A stretch of DNA of 64,000 bases from Notospermus geniculatus (lineage: Eukaryota > Nemertea > Pilidiophora > Heteronemertea > Lineidae). Positions 33,049-46,173 of this stretch are shown piece after piece (the stretch's first letter is position 1; each line of letters starts with the position of its first letter). Both the position numbers and the translations under genes were made by a program. The stretch is taken from contig NMRB01000317.1 of NCBI GenBank assembly GCA_002633025.1, positions 13,323 to 77,322 of the forward strand. The letters run 5' to 3'. The notes below the pieces were generated by a model. The model worked only from the letters and a program-made list of their open reading frames with translations, did no database searches and had not been told where the DNA came from.

Positions 33049-33170
33049 GCCTAGCGGTTTGAGGCGTGCTGCCCCTTAGTGCTGGCGATTGATGCCTTAT
33101 GCGAGGGTCCGTGGGTTCGATTCTGGTAGGAAGCAATGTCTTTCACCATAGAAACCCGATTTCTATTTCA
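33049..33170 (+). mobile_element. tRNA-derived SINE
   Basis: A box-A-like TTGGCCTAGCGGTTTGAGG and a box-B-like GGGTTCGATTCTGG lie about 55 bp apart with a long variable-arm-like stretch, as in serine/leucine tRNA heads. The tail GCAATGTCTTTCACCATAGA and CCCGATTTCTATTTC is shared with two other copies (6842-6935, 32840-32905). The arms do not pair as a working tRNA. Confidence 0.7.
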
Positions 33171-33760
33171 CATTTTTTTAAACAGTTTTTTAAAAATAAA
33201 CTAGGTTTCTTTTGAAAAAACCTTGGTTTTTTGCTCCTTCAAAACAGAATCTGGAAAAAAAACAATTAAAAAAAGGAACTTGTTTTTTTTAAAGTTGGCT
33301 TTTAAAAAAATTGTTTTTAAAAAAAATGGTTTTATTTTTTTAAAACCTGGTTTTTTATTAAGTGAACAAACGGCGCCTATGACACAAAGATCAACCTGGT
33401 ACCTCTGTGCATGAATACTGCTGTCGTTATATATCGGTACAGAATCTAAATGGCTGGTGGCTGCTGACGAGGCTTGCTGAACAAAAATGTGTTTTGCCTT
33501 TTATTGGACAAATGGCGAGTTGTATCAAAATAAACCAACTTTATTAAAAAAAAACAAGTTTATTTTTTTAAAGTTGTTTTTTAAACTGGTTTTTAAAAAA
33601 ATCCAGGTTTTTTCCACTCAGGTAAAAAACTAGGGTTTTTTTTGAATAAATGAACAGTTGGCTAAAAAACCAAGTTCTTTTTAAAAACCAAGATTCTTTG
33701 CAATGGAGTAAAAGAAACCTTTTTTAAAACCAGGTTAAAAAAAGGCTTGCCATAGCCTCC
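33170..33760. repeat. Low-complexity A/T-tract region with CCAGGTTTTTT motifs
   Basis: Runs of 5-9 A or T alternate with AACCAGGTTTT and AAACCTGGTTT, giving many small palindromes over about 590 bp. It follows the SINE directly. No coding content. Confidence 0.75.
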
Positions 33761-34107
33761 CCCATTTTCACGACGCAGCTTCTGTCTTGTTGGGAGGCAT
33801 TAGCAAACAGGGGCAATGAAAAGTATTACACAGGATTGGATTTTTCGGGCTTTGGCTGCGGACATACAATGTAGCGGTGGTGTGGTGGTGACAATCACCA
33901 GGACAAGGAGGAAAGGAGAAACTTGCCAATCAAAGGCAGCGATCTCATCTCATCCGTCAAAAGGGCTTTGCGAACTGAAGTCGCCATCTATCGATAAAAT
34001 GATGAAGTACTGCTGTCCGTTCCACTAGCGCCGCGGGAGTGCAGCGGCAAAGAACGGAACCAGTCTAATTGCCAATCAACTCCGACATCCGGGTACTTGA
34101 CGCGACG

Positions 34108-37100
34108 ATGGAGTCTCTTGTCGGCTACGGGAGTGATAGTGAAAATTCTGAAACTGGTACTCCAAATCGTCATAGATTACAGGTATATATGTTTATGAAC
34201 GTTTATAACATATTATAGCTACGCTCTATCGCTTTGTAATTGCGATCGAACGGTGCAGCTGCGAAAAAAGCGGATTTGAGGCGTGATCATTTTCGTTGTC
34301 GGCATCATCATCAAAATGATGATTTTTGTCGTCAAAAGATGTCGCTGGTTCAGCATACGGAACTCTTTCTCAGCAGCTCAGTCATGTCAGTGAGCAGTGA
34401 ACCATCCCCATTGCACATCATCACATTTCCTGACTGGCAGTTCAGGTTATGAATTAGTCGGAACGACACAAAGTGCAGCAAGCCAGTAGCTAGGCTAGAA
34501 GCTGAAGCCTGAGTGAAGGCCGGGAAATGAGGAAGCGCCGTTCCCGGCCGTTGGCTTGCCAGCGTCGTCCGGTCTTGTTGGTGTAACTCAATTTTTTGTT
34601 TTCACATTTTAACGAGAAGCCAATCTATGGCTCATCATATCCAACCAAAGATGCAGTGGCATGGGGATGAAGACGTAAAAAAATGCCTACGTTGATGATG
34701 TCGGGGATGGCGTAAGTATCGGTAAAGCTGGATTACAGGATGAGGGCCTTGCAAATCGATTCGTCTGCATTTCCCATAGGCCTACTCCATTCAACACATT
34801 TTTTGTGAGGACTTGGAATGTTTACGTGTGCATCTGGGGACAGTGCCTGCCTAGAGGAGCCTTCAACTTCAAGCATCCAACAGTACAACAGTTTCAAACC
34901 TGATCTATCGCATGGGATTCTTATGCAGACAATGGGTGCACACTCAAATTTCTTAAAGAAGTCCATGATTTTGGTCCCCTTTCTTTCCAGTTAAATCAAA
35001 CAGCAGTGATGGCAGAAACGGCGAAGACAGATCTACCAACCCGCACTGCAGCAGAGCTACAAGCAGAGTGGGAATCCTTTGCTGAACTCATCGGGGATTC
35101 AGCACTCCAAGGTCCAATGCCTGTTGACATAATGTCCATTCCACTCCCTGATGGAAAACCATGTACAGCAGCAGCAGCATTGCCCATGTCTGCGCCAATA
35201 AGCCATAACGAAGAGGAAAATAAGGTAATGAATTATTGTGTGGGGTGGGGATGTCTTAGTATGGCTCAGTGTTGCTAAACACACACTCTACTCCCTGATG
35301 AAAACCATCTGCCTTTCACTTAGTGGGTAATTCCTGTCCTGACTCCTTCATAAATGTGGGGCTGTGGCAATACTCTATAGAAAGTTTGGAGATATAGTCA
35401 GTTTTTAAGTCCATCCTTATCAGAGGAAAGTGTATGTGGAATTCATCATGCTGAAGTCATAAGCCATTTCATGAAATTATCAGAAATTGTTTCTTTTCAA
35501 AAGTTTAAAACAACACACATTTTCACATGGTATAATGTCATCCTTCCTGGTACAATATCTTGTGTACAGTATTTGAAATAGTTCATATTAAATTACACAC
35601 TCAATCACCTCCACTGATGATGCCTTGGGCGTCGAGCCTATTTTTGGTTGATTCATTCAGTCAATCAATGAAGAGTATAGGGTGACCTTTGCTAATGTTT
35701 GAACAAACCTTCTTTTATTTATCAATGAACTTGGTTATCTGATAATGAACTCATGGAGAGGAAATGTTGGCTAACTGAATTAAATGTATTTGTTGCATCT
35801 TCACCTTCACCTACCTAACAAGAGGCATGTGCCATTGCATTACTCACTTCTCCATGAAGGTCAGATTGCTCTTTGGGATAGCTGGTCGAGAGTGTACCAT
35901 ATGGTGAATCTTCATGTACTGAGTGCAATTTTTTTGCTATGATTTATGAAGAACTGATGAATTTCACATGCCTGGATGATTAACCATGGACATTTTTTTG
36001 TTGGTGTGCTACTGAACCAGATTGGTTATTATTTATCTATATTTTGTTTTCCAAACGAAAACCATCCAATAAAATTATTGATCTATCTACTGTGAAGCTT
36101 GTGGCTGTTGATGTATAAATAGTTGGAGACCTGAGTAGCAGTACTGCCCATTGCCCTGATCAATAATAATGTGCTGGCTTCTCCGTAAGCTACAGCTGGT
36201 GTCGAACACACATTAACACTGTTATGTTTATAAATATGCTCATACTAGCTATGAGAGACGGTGCACCCGCATCTTTATGGTTATGGGATTGTTGCAAATG
36301 AGACGACACGAAGGCTACAGAACCAGGTAGGTAGGAGCGAGGAGAAACAGCAGAAATGTAAGCATCTTCCAGTTCCAGGTTTGTCCAACAAAAACAACTT
36401 TATAATGTGAAGTCTACTGTCTAGATTGGAGATAATTGCTGCATTTTTTCGCCTACAGTAACCAGGGTCAATGCTCTTCATCATTTCTCCAGCATACTAA
36501 CTAAGTCATGTTTGGTGTACTGGTAGCATGGTGAAGCGCACTGCCAAAGTTCATGTGATCGATGATAACCCATCATGTTCTGAACTGTAGCACTGAAAGC
36601 AGTATATGTATCATCCTGATGACAGCTCTCAAACTCAATCAACATTTGTCTTGAAAATTCTGTGGTGTGCTGTGAATTGTCAGAAATCTGACTGAGTGAA
36701 CGGGCAGTTGTCACTGTTGCAGTACTTTCTCTGACATGGTGCACAGTACGTTTTGTTGATACATTCTATCTATAAAGTTGGGACAAACTCCATTGCTGAG
36801 TGCAGTCAGATATTTCAGTTCGTAGTTTGGGGGCGTAATATATGGTACAAAAACTTCATCTGCCAGTGTTATCTTGATTTGTACAGGTCACATTTTGGAT
36901 ATCTTTCCTTATTTTGGAGTTGCTCTCTTTATTTGAGGTAATTGAAACTGTATGATCGCTCACAAGCATTTTACTATAAATGGGTGTTCACCCATGCATG
37001 TCCTCATTTAGATTCTCTAATGCTGCTGTTTTATTTTTCAGGCTGTTACCAGGGATGTCGATGATTCCTCATCTGATGACTCCGACAGAGCAAGATCAAA

Positions 37101-38814
37101 GTCAAGGTCGCAGTCAAGGTCAAGGTCACGGTCAAGGTCATCATCTGGGTCATCATCAGGCTCATCGTCTGATTCAGAGGTTTGTATTCCCTGTTGCATT
37201 GCAGTTTATGTGATGTAGTCCATCATACTGACGCCACATTATTATTAAACTTTGGAAGAAGCTGTTTCCGTGGATATTGCACTGGTCTACTCATAATGTA
37301 TCCACATTGCCTATTAACAAGCAGCCTATGTCATCTGCTTCATTTGTGGCCTCTGGTGAGTACGCTGAAATATAAATTACATGTATTTTGTTTCCAGTCT
37401 GATGATTCAAGTGGACCTTCTGTCAGTAAAAAGAGTAAATTGGTGAATGCTGCTGATTGTGGCAGTATTGTACCAGAAAACATACCAATGCCTGATGCAG
37501 AATCACCCAGTTGTGTAAAAAGTCCCAGTGGGAGAATTCGTAATGACAGTGTGACAAGTGAAAAAAGTGTTGGCTCTAAAAAAGATATTGAGTCTGCAAA
37601 TGAAGATGATGGAAAAATTCATGGGAAGGAACATCGCTCTCATCGGCGACATGATCGTAGTCGAAGCAGGGACAGAAAACGGAGGAGTCGATCTCGTGAC
37701 AGACGGCGAAGGCGAAGAAAAAGTAGGAGCCGAAGCAAGGATAGACGGCGGCGGAGAAGCCGGGATAGGAAAAGGAGTCGGAGTCCAAGGAAGAGACACA
37801 GCAGGGAGAGGAAGTATAAAAGACGTAGTCGAAGCAGGAGTCGGGATAGGAAGCGGCGTCGACGACGTAGTGGCAGTCGAGGGAGAACAAGGAGGAGTCG
37901 TGGGCACCGAAGTCGAAGCAGGGACAGACGAAGGTTTGTGGATGGTCTTGGATAATGAAATCAGATGATGTTGCAGTGTCATGTTCTGAAGTTGTTTTGT
38001 TGAACATTTTGCCTTCTTGAAGTCATAGGGGCCCATGCCTAGTGTGGTGCCTGTTGGATGATAATGCCAGAGTGACAAGGAGGTCTCTCTCTTTCTTTAT
38101 TCACAGGCATGATGGTGATGGAGGCAGTAAGTCAAAAGATGGCGGAGCAATGAAAAACAGGACTTTGACTTTTAAGGAAGAATTGAAGAAAAGTTTCATT
38201 GCTGCTCAGCGTGAAATTGAGAAGACTGGTGTGTCAGTGCCAAAATATTACAATCCAGCTGCAGTTAATCCACTGAAATATGCTGAACAAGTACAAAAGA
38301 GGAAGCTGCTCTGGCAAAAGAAGGATACCAAGGAGGTGAGTGATGTCAAAATAGAGAACTGCTGCTATGCTGCTGATAGTGATACTGCTGGTAGGCACAA
38401 TCACAACAGTTGACTTCGCGCACGAGAGAGATATGTTACAGATTCATTGTCGAATGAAAGGCTTGTCATTTTGTGTTTCAGGAAACTCCAACCACCAAGG
38501 CTTCTCAGTGGCAGGATAGTGTCTTCTCTCAAGATCAAGATGGAAAAGTCTCGGCCAAGTTCCGCAAGCTGATGGGTATCAAGGGAGGAGAAGTAGAAGG
38601 GAAAGCCACCGAAAACAATGAGAATGTGGAAGAGAAAAAGAGGAAACAGCAAGAACTGTTCCAACGACTTGACCAGGAGTATGCAATGGCTCGCATGGCC
38701 ACACACACACATCGAGGAATAGGACTGGGGTTTAGCTCGCAGGGAACTGCAGTATCTGGTGTTTCGACTGCAACCAGTGCTGTGTCCAGTTCTAGCACGG
38801 GAGGTAAAAGTTAG
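34108..38814 (+). CDS. RSRC2: RSRC2-like arginine/serine-rich coiled-coil protein, 514 aa, six exons
   Basis: Exons: 34108-34182, 34991-35224, 37042-37179, 37398-37933, 38107-38335, 38482-38814. Borders are AG/GT and phases match (0,0,0,2,0), with no internal stop. The protein opens MESLVGYGSDSENSE. It has serine-rich acidic and SRSRSR stretches (about 104-150), then a dense RS/RD domain (about 229-328, for example SRSRDRKRRSRSRDRR). The conserved C-terminus holds PKYYNPAAVNPLKYAEQVQK, KFRKLMGIKGG, a charged helix and EYAMARMATHTHRGIGLGF, which match vertebrate RSRC2 (the SMAP-like region). RS proteins act in nuclear speckles and pre-mRNA splicing. RSRC2's own role is poorly known. The N-terminal 100 residues are not obviously shared with the human protein, and this one is longer than human RSRC2 (about 434 aa). 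Confidence 0.9.
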
Positions 38815-39725
38815 CTCTTGGACTTGATAATCACCATTGGTGAAAGGCTCTGTATTACCCAGCAATGTGCCACTGAATTGTGTGATATTAGTCTTGGATG
38901 CAGAGCATTCATAAAGAATACATTTCGTTTTCCTAGAATTTTGCTTGTTAAATTTGTGGTGCCACATTTATGTTGATGGAGTTAATGTAAATCGTACTGG
39001 CATTACATGAGGACATTTAATATTTATAGGTGGACAGACAACTTGCAGATTCCCCATCGAATGCTACAGCAGCAGACTTAGAATGGAACATCGACCCTAT
39101 AATTGCATTGTATTTATGATTCATATACCATGTATACCACACATTCTGCAGAAGTTGGGACAGGTGGGGCAGCAGCCTACTTTTCATGACCTCCTCCTTG
39201 GCTGGTTTTATAATCAGAGCTTCTAGTCAGCACCATCGCCTATCTGATGTAGAATTACATACATCTATACATGTACCCAGAGTCTCTCGGATCATGTGAT
39301 GTCAGAAGTAATTTGCAGGCAGGGGGTCAGTTGAATGACATGAAAACAATTCTTCTTGCACACCTTAGGTATTTTTCGTGAGTGGTGGTATTTTTCAGCA
39401 AGCATGGATTCTCACACTACAGTGATGATGGATTCTTGCAGGGATTTGAACAGATAATGCTGGCTCTATTTCATCAGTTGAACTTTCTGAAAATCGTTGT
39501 TCCAACAGGCAGGCTATGGCAGTTGTTGATTGTTTTTGACATTGAGAGAACCCTGTCTTCATGGACTTATATAGAAACTATGCCTTGTGTCTGTCCATGG
39601 ATTAAAACTTTACTGCCAACCACTATGTTTGTACATGAAATGTACTTCATATTCCTGCGTGCTTTTTGTTTTATTTTGTACAAAAAATATTCGATGACTA
39701 TGTAAATAAAATAAGTTATGAAAAT
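38815..39725 (+). other. RSRC2 3' UTR with polyadenylation signal
   Basis: Non-coding sequence after the stop, ending shortly past AATAAA at 39705-39710 in GTAAATAAAATAAG. No other gene is visible here. Confidence 0.6.
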
Positions 39726-42700
39726 TAGATTTGTTTCTTGTCAATTCAACTGAATTGCTCTATGGACTTCCACACCCTTGGAGAGAATACAGGACTTGGC
39801 GACAAGACTTGTCTGTGGGGAAAGTGGGAGTGCATCACCCCAACACCGAGGAAGGTTTATTGGGTCTAACAGAACTAAAGTTCTCTCACCCAGGCCTACT
39901 TATGGAATTGCACACCCATATTTGCTTGCCTCCTGTAGAAATGGACCATGGATCTTATTCACAAAGCTCTCATAAATTCAGTCCGTAAACTAGGCCTAAT
40001 TATACATGTACGTGATGTGCCTGCTTTTGGTAGGGAGTGCTCTCGAAATAATTGCATGCCCAACAACTGTGGAGGGGAGTCTTGAAGATGTAAGCTGAAT
40101 TTAAGCCATGGCTCATATGCCACTGATCTGGGGAGGAAATGACTGGGATGGGGTAGGTTGAGTAAGGCAAAGTGCAGTGTTTATCTGTGGCAATGATGAA
40201 GTCAAACGCCACACATGTAGGTCTTATGCCAATGATCTCCGGAGCAACAGAGGAAATTCTATGCCACACAAATATATCTGTTACGAATGGAAATCTGGTG
40301 AAAATGACGTGATTCTCTGCTGGCGGAGAGGCTTCGTAGTATTGTAGGTTATAAGTAAATGGTCTGTGGAGGAAACGATGATTCTTATCACTCACATCAC
40401 TGAGTTGCCAGAATGTGAAGAAGTCATGGAATAATCAGACCAACTAACCAATTTACTTGTCAGAGACTTTTTATTTTATAACACCTGTGTCACTGTACAT
40501 TCACGATGTATGAAATATTCTCAAAGAGAGAGAGTTTACACTGACGCAGTAGATGGTGTGGTATTAAAGTGTAACTGACAGGATTCTAAGTGATCTGCTA
40601 CTGATTAATTTGGACTTTGTGACCAACAGGGACAAACACCAAGATGTCTTATTGCACACAAGTATAATGTAACATTAAGAATGACCGCATATCACCAGCA
40701 CATATTCCGCAAATGTACAAAATATCAGTACGGTTTCTTATCATACCGTTGTGTGCCAACAAGAAGCTGTATCTTTCAAGACTTTTGAAAAACATGATAA
40801 TTCCAGTGGAGTTTGGCTTTATTTCCATGTACAGCACATCTTCTCATTCCCTGAAGAGATAGAAAAACAACGCGAAGCACAAGAAAATACAAGCTGAACG
40901 GATAGAAGCTAGCTGACTGCTACCCAAGTGGGCCAATGTCTCCTGTTTGCACGTTCAGCGTTATTTACTGCACAATGCATTCTGCACGTACAATGGAACA
41001 TGTACAATATACCACATGTAGGCGTACTTGTTCTGCCTTACTGCAAGTGAATTGACAAAAAAAACTGAAACTTGTTCGACACTCTTTAGTTACATACCTC
41101 CCATTTTTATTGCTTCACGATGTAATTTTCAATTTTTCATTAGACACATTTTTACAAATACCAGTACCTACCACTGATGTAACATGGGGCATGAATGCAG
41201 TGAAAAATAGCTGGAAAATGCTAGGGGTAATACAACAGGCTTTCTATCTCACAAAATCTAATAGAAATTTCCAAGTTGGCAAACCCATGATATGGCCATC
41301 ATTTACGACGAAACCAAACCAAAATAAGAGATTGTGAAGCAGTCTCTCAAGACGCAGTACAGAAGACACTCCATCTTATGCAGTCATACATTTATGACTT
41401 TGGTCAATTTTGTTTAAATTAACGTCCTCGACAGACAGGTCAGACTATAAATTTACATCCTTTATAAATGAAATGACACATAATTTATACCGTTCTGTAC
41501 AACAATTAAAACACACAAACTACCGTACTTACAAACACTCAGAGTGATATACACAGTCTAGATGTAGTTAGCAAAATACTTCTATAACCGTTGTTTGTTT
41601 CTGTATGATTGAGCATGAGATCAAAGGCATACCACTGGCGACAGATTTTATATTTGAATCTGAAAATTATGGAGTTGTATAAGAATTAAAACACAAAGAT
41701 TGGCATTCTAGCAATTCATACAAATGTATGACACAAACCTCCTAACTTCAGACGATCTGCAGGTGTTGGCTATAAAACTGTATCAGATCGAGTTTGAAAG
41801 ATGGAATGTTAACAGCAAGAGCGGAGGATCTATTTATATTTGAGGAATCTACTTGAGGTTCTGATGTATTAATAGCCTTTTTTTGACCCCGTTTCTCCAT
41901 AAACAAGACATATACGCAGGGATAATCACAAAATTTCCAACAGAAAAATGAAGATTTCACCAATGATTTGCCTATCTCGTTTAACATACAGATCAAATCA
42001 CAGACAAACAACGAAAAGGAATGCAGAAAGGACGGAAAGAGGCTCTCCGCTGTAAAAATGTCGGCAACCAATAACACATGCATCTGGCACAGGTAACTTC
42101 ATTTCAAAAATGCAAATAAAGAGAAGCCAATTAAATATCCACATGACATGAAATCTTGTGATTTTCCACTCTGTGACTGATGATGAAATAGAAGTTTTGT
42201 CGCTCATTCTTAAGCCCTAAAATTAACTGCCTGGACTAAGAAGATATTCAACAGAATTTTGGTGACAGCTAACGTTTCCAAGCCCCGATCACTTGAGCAG
42301 GCGTATACAACATTAGGAAGGGACGAGTAAAAAACCAGAAAAAGCCTTTTCCAGTCTCCATGCATTGGACTGATTCTTATTGAAGATGAGCTATGCAATC
42401 TCACTTAGGCCTACTGATATCAGTTTACACATTACTCATCCCACCCAACATAACCGACACAGACAATGTCTTTGAGATCCTTTTTCACTGTCGAAATTAT
42501 TCTACAATAGAGGCACAGAACATTTTAAGTGACAAAATGTACAGGTAGAAGGGGATGATTCACAACAATGGTCCCTTCAAGCTTAAGCACACTTTACACT
42601 CAAATGATATATACAACACATACATCATCAAAGAACTCAGAAGTCAGTCTGAAACATATTTTCATGTCTTTGATAATGTCATACAGTGAATGCAATTAGT

Positions 42701-44544
42701 TGTAGGTAGAAACCATCTTGGAATTCACAGACGGGGGTAATGCCAAAAAGAATGTTATACCAGAGGGTGATACCTGAAATATACCCTACAATACAAGGAT
42801 TGAGGAAATGCCATTTATTTGTTATTCTAAAGCTTCTGTATGAGTTCTTCTTTTTGGCATTACACACGACATACTTTGAGATGCTCCCTAACTTTTCTGA
42901 AAATAAATGATAAAATGATCATCGAGAAATCCATCCAAAATGAGACATACATCATCATCACAATGTGACCACTCAAAACCATAGAGCACACCGATTTGAC
43001 CAAAATCAGTCATTGCCTTTGAAAGTAGGAGACATGGCATCCCCTCCAACTTACTCCTGATCTAACTAGAGACAGATAACATATACCGCTGTAAGTTCAA
43101 AGGCACACTCTGGACATGAAGCATTGAGAATCAACTTCATGACTACCACTTACATGTAGCGCAATCCTTCCACACAAATCATTCTTTGATTGAATTGTGC
43201 TCAGGTAGAACTAGAATATTAAGATAGGTACATGTACATACAAGTTACATTCAAGACAAGTGAAGTAAATAGTGACTGCAAATTTGGGATACAATACGAT
43301 GTCCTGTGACATCTATTTGACCACTAACATGGATATCATTACCCCGAAGTGCCGTAGTTCTAAAAACATGAAAAATATGAACCTCTTACATGTACTCTTG
43401 TCACGATACTTTCCCTTTCGAATCTCAATGCAAAAGTAAAATTCTTATTCAATAAGTTAGTTGTTAAAACCAAAAGTACCATGGTCATACATATAGCTTT
43501 ATCTCCACTAATCAATACAGGCACAGGTCAATGCCGTCAAATTATTGGACGAGTATTAAAAGAACAGAATCTGAAACATTGACATATGGAATACACATCA
43601 ACAAATGATCAGAAAGTGTCAGACCAACAACGTCATTTTTTCCAAACTAGTCCCAATGTAGTACTACGGAATCAATTTCTCTCAGGCAGGACCCAGTTCA
43701 AGTCTGTTCCATATCGAACTGGTCAGTTTGAGACAGACACATGGCATAAACATACCCGGTACCTGCCAATTGCTTCTCATTAAATCACAATGATCTAAGC
43801 ATGAAGTGATACTCATAAAGGCACTCACACCATAAAAAATATTTGAAAACACGAAAAATCTGCATCCAGTACTTCGAGCAGACAATGCAACGACAATGCA
43901 GAAATGGAATTCTCCCATCCATAGACTTACATGAACGCTCAGCCAGTTCAGCATGCAAAGTGGTATTTTAGCCACACTGAAATGACACAAAGCAATTCTG
44001 TTCTCCATCACTGCATGATACAGTATTCCCCACATCGTATACTTTGGAAAAAAGCTACAACAAATCTCTGTTGGTGTCAAAGCTACACAGCAAGGTCATA
44101 CCTGGAATGGTCATCATATTAGCCAACATGTCGCAGTACTCAATTGTCACCATTCTTGGTCTTCATGAATGATTTAAATGACTAGTGACAGTGGGCACCT
44201 GCTGTATCAATGATGCAGTTGACTAATATGACTGAAATTGTGATTGGAGTCACCACCAGCACTCATTGGATAACAATGATCTCAGAACTAACAGGTACAT
44301 GTAGAGGGTGTGGCAGTCGAAGAGGTTGGGGATTCGCATTGGAGACTGCGACTGGATTCTTACGTAAAATGACATAACTTCCTTATGAATATGCTCATAC
44401 AGAGAAATACATGTAAATAGCTGAAATATATCATAATTCTCTTGAGGTTTCAAGTACATGTATTCTAGAAATGTGAAAAGATCCAGGTGAGTGCACATTG
44501 CTTTGTTGAAAAATGTTACTTCATATATGTACATTGTACTCAAA
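39726..44544. other. Unique AT-rich sequence between convergent genes
   Basis: No exon recognised on either strand and almost no inverted repeats, in sharp contrast to the flanks. RSRC2 (+) and UNC119 (-) converge here, so part may be a long UNC119 3' UTR. A minus-strand AATAAA occurs near 40468. Confidence 0.5.
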
Positions 44545-44661
44545 GGGACGTATTTTAGAACGTTCCTTAAGGTCCACCTTAAATAAATCTATTGTTCTCG
44601 ATGGTTTTACAATAGACTTAAGGTCAACCTTAACATTAAGGAACGTTCTAAAATACGACCC
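44545..44661. mobile_element. MITE with GGGACGTATTTTAGAACG ends
   Basis: GGGACGTATTTTAGAACGTT and CTTAAGGTCCACCTTAA at left face GGTCAACCTTAACATTAAGG and AACGTTCTAAAATACGACCC at right. Ends resemble those at 52031-52113 (GGCCCGTATTTTAGAA). Confidence 0.75.
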
Positions 44662-46173
44662 AAAGCAATGCCCAAAGATGGCACTTCCAGAGTAACAGGC
44701 GCCGATTACGGTAGTGATATGCACAAACTGCTGATGGTAATATTCAGTAGAGAAAACTGAATTGAAATCAAATGGCAAGAACATTAAGACACTAAATCAA
44801 TGGATGGACTACAATGGTACACATTTTGTCTGCAATATGGCACACAAAATGTGTAATTTACAAACATGTAACTGCGCTGTTCGACTGTGTCACACAGTCG
44901 AACCGACTCTCAAGAGGTTGCTGGCTATATCCCATGCGAAAATGGTGAGGTGTCTTAGGAGGATTAGGAACACAGTCCTGTAGAAGCCAATGAAATGTGG
45001 CCATCGTTATGGATCATTGCATAACATACAAGTGTCGAATGTTATGAGGTTATACTTAATCTGACAACTGACTAGATTTTCCCCAGTACATGATAGATCA
45101 CCTGCTCAACAAATACGGTGTAATCTCTTGAAAACTCTCCTTTAGGCCTAATGGTTACACCTTCTGTATCATCTTTAAAATTTAATCACCTTCCGAGTCA
45201 TGCATTGGCTCATTCATGGGTAACAAGGTCATTTCCACAGTCAATCAACATAACAGTTTATAGAATTTCGCCATCGAAAAGGTTGTGTGTGTGAATGGGG
45301 GAGCATAATGAGTTATGACTGGTCCATTGCCACTATTTCATCTTCATAAAAAAATAATCACAAGTTTTGTCATATACTGTTAATGTTTGTGGTGTCAGTT
45401 ACAGTTGCACAGACTAAAGACAGTAAAATTGAGAGTGTTCATAAGAGGAAAGTATCAGGCACATTTTGATATTATCTTCTAAGAGTACTCTAAAACTAGC
45501 ATGCAAACTACATGTATTCAAATTAGATGAGGAAAGAGCTTGACTTTGATGCAAAATTTAATTTGGTTCATCATTTTTCATCAAAACTGAATGAGAACTG
45601 TTGCTCATCCAATGTTCTTATCTCAGTGAAATCAATGGCCATTCAATCATCAGTTCTGTAACCCCTACACAGAAAGGCAGTTATACATCCAGGACTCACG
45701 CTATCTTCCACCTGTCCTTTGCACACCAACATGAAATAAACTGAGGTGTCAACTGTGAACTTGTCATGAACTCGTACCCAACAGATCTTATGAGAAAGAA
45801 GGAAATCAGTCATGAGACTAAAGGCGCTTGATGAAATGTCCAAAAAAATCAAGTAGAGAGTCTGCATCAAAAAAGCATTTGTAATATAAAGGCAGTAGGT
45901 TTTCAAAAAGGATTCCATCTCTTGTCGACAGACCTACAAAAACACTCCTGATCATTTCGCAGTTCGGACTAGATTTAGTGTGATATTTACAGCAATAAAT
46001 AATGACACTACATTAGATAGCCCATATCTTTACACCCCTTACAAAATGAATGGACTCTGAAAAGGTACCAGACTTGACTTGTGTTAATTTTGTACCATTC
46101 CGTCCCAGACATCACCGGGGCAGAGGCCATCAAGGAATGGTGGGTAATTCAACCACTATGATCTTGGCTCAGC
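44662..46173. other. Probable UNC119 3' UTR or intergenic sequence
   Basis: Lies directly downstream of the UNC119 stop codon on the minus strand. No exon of another gene is recognised. Confidence 0.4.

Noticed and set aside
33049-33125. A functional tRNA gene
   Set aside because: Box A- and B-like motifs are present, but acceptor and anticodon arms do not pair and the same body recurs with a shared tail, so it is a SINE.
37503-38078. 191-aa minus-strand open frame opposite RSRC2
   Set aside because: Antisense shadow of the purine-rich RS-domain exon. No splice or start support.
38401-38967. 188-aa minus-strand frame
   Set aside because: Lies antisense to the last RSRC2 exon and its UTR, with no family resemblance.
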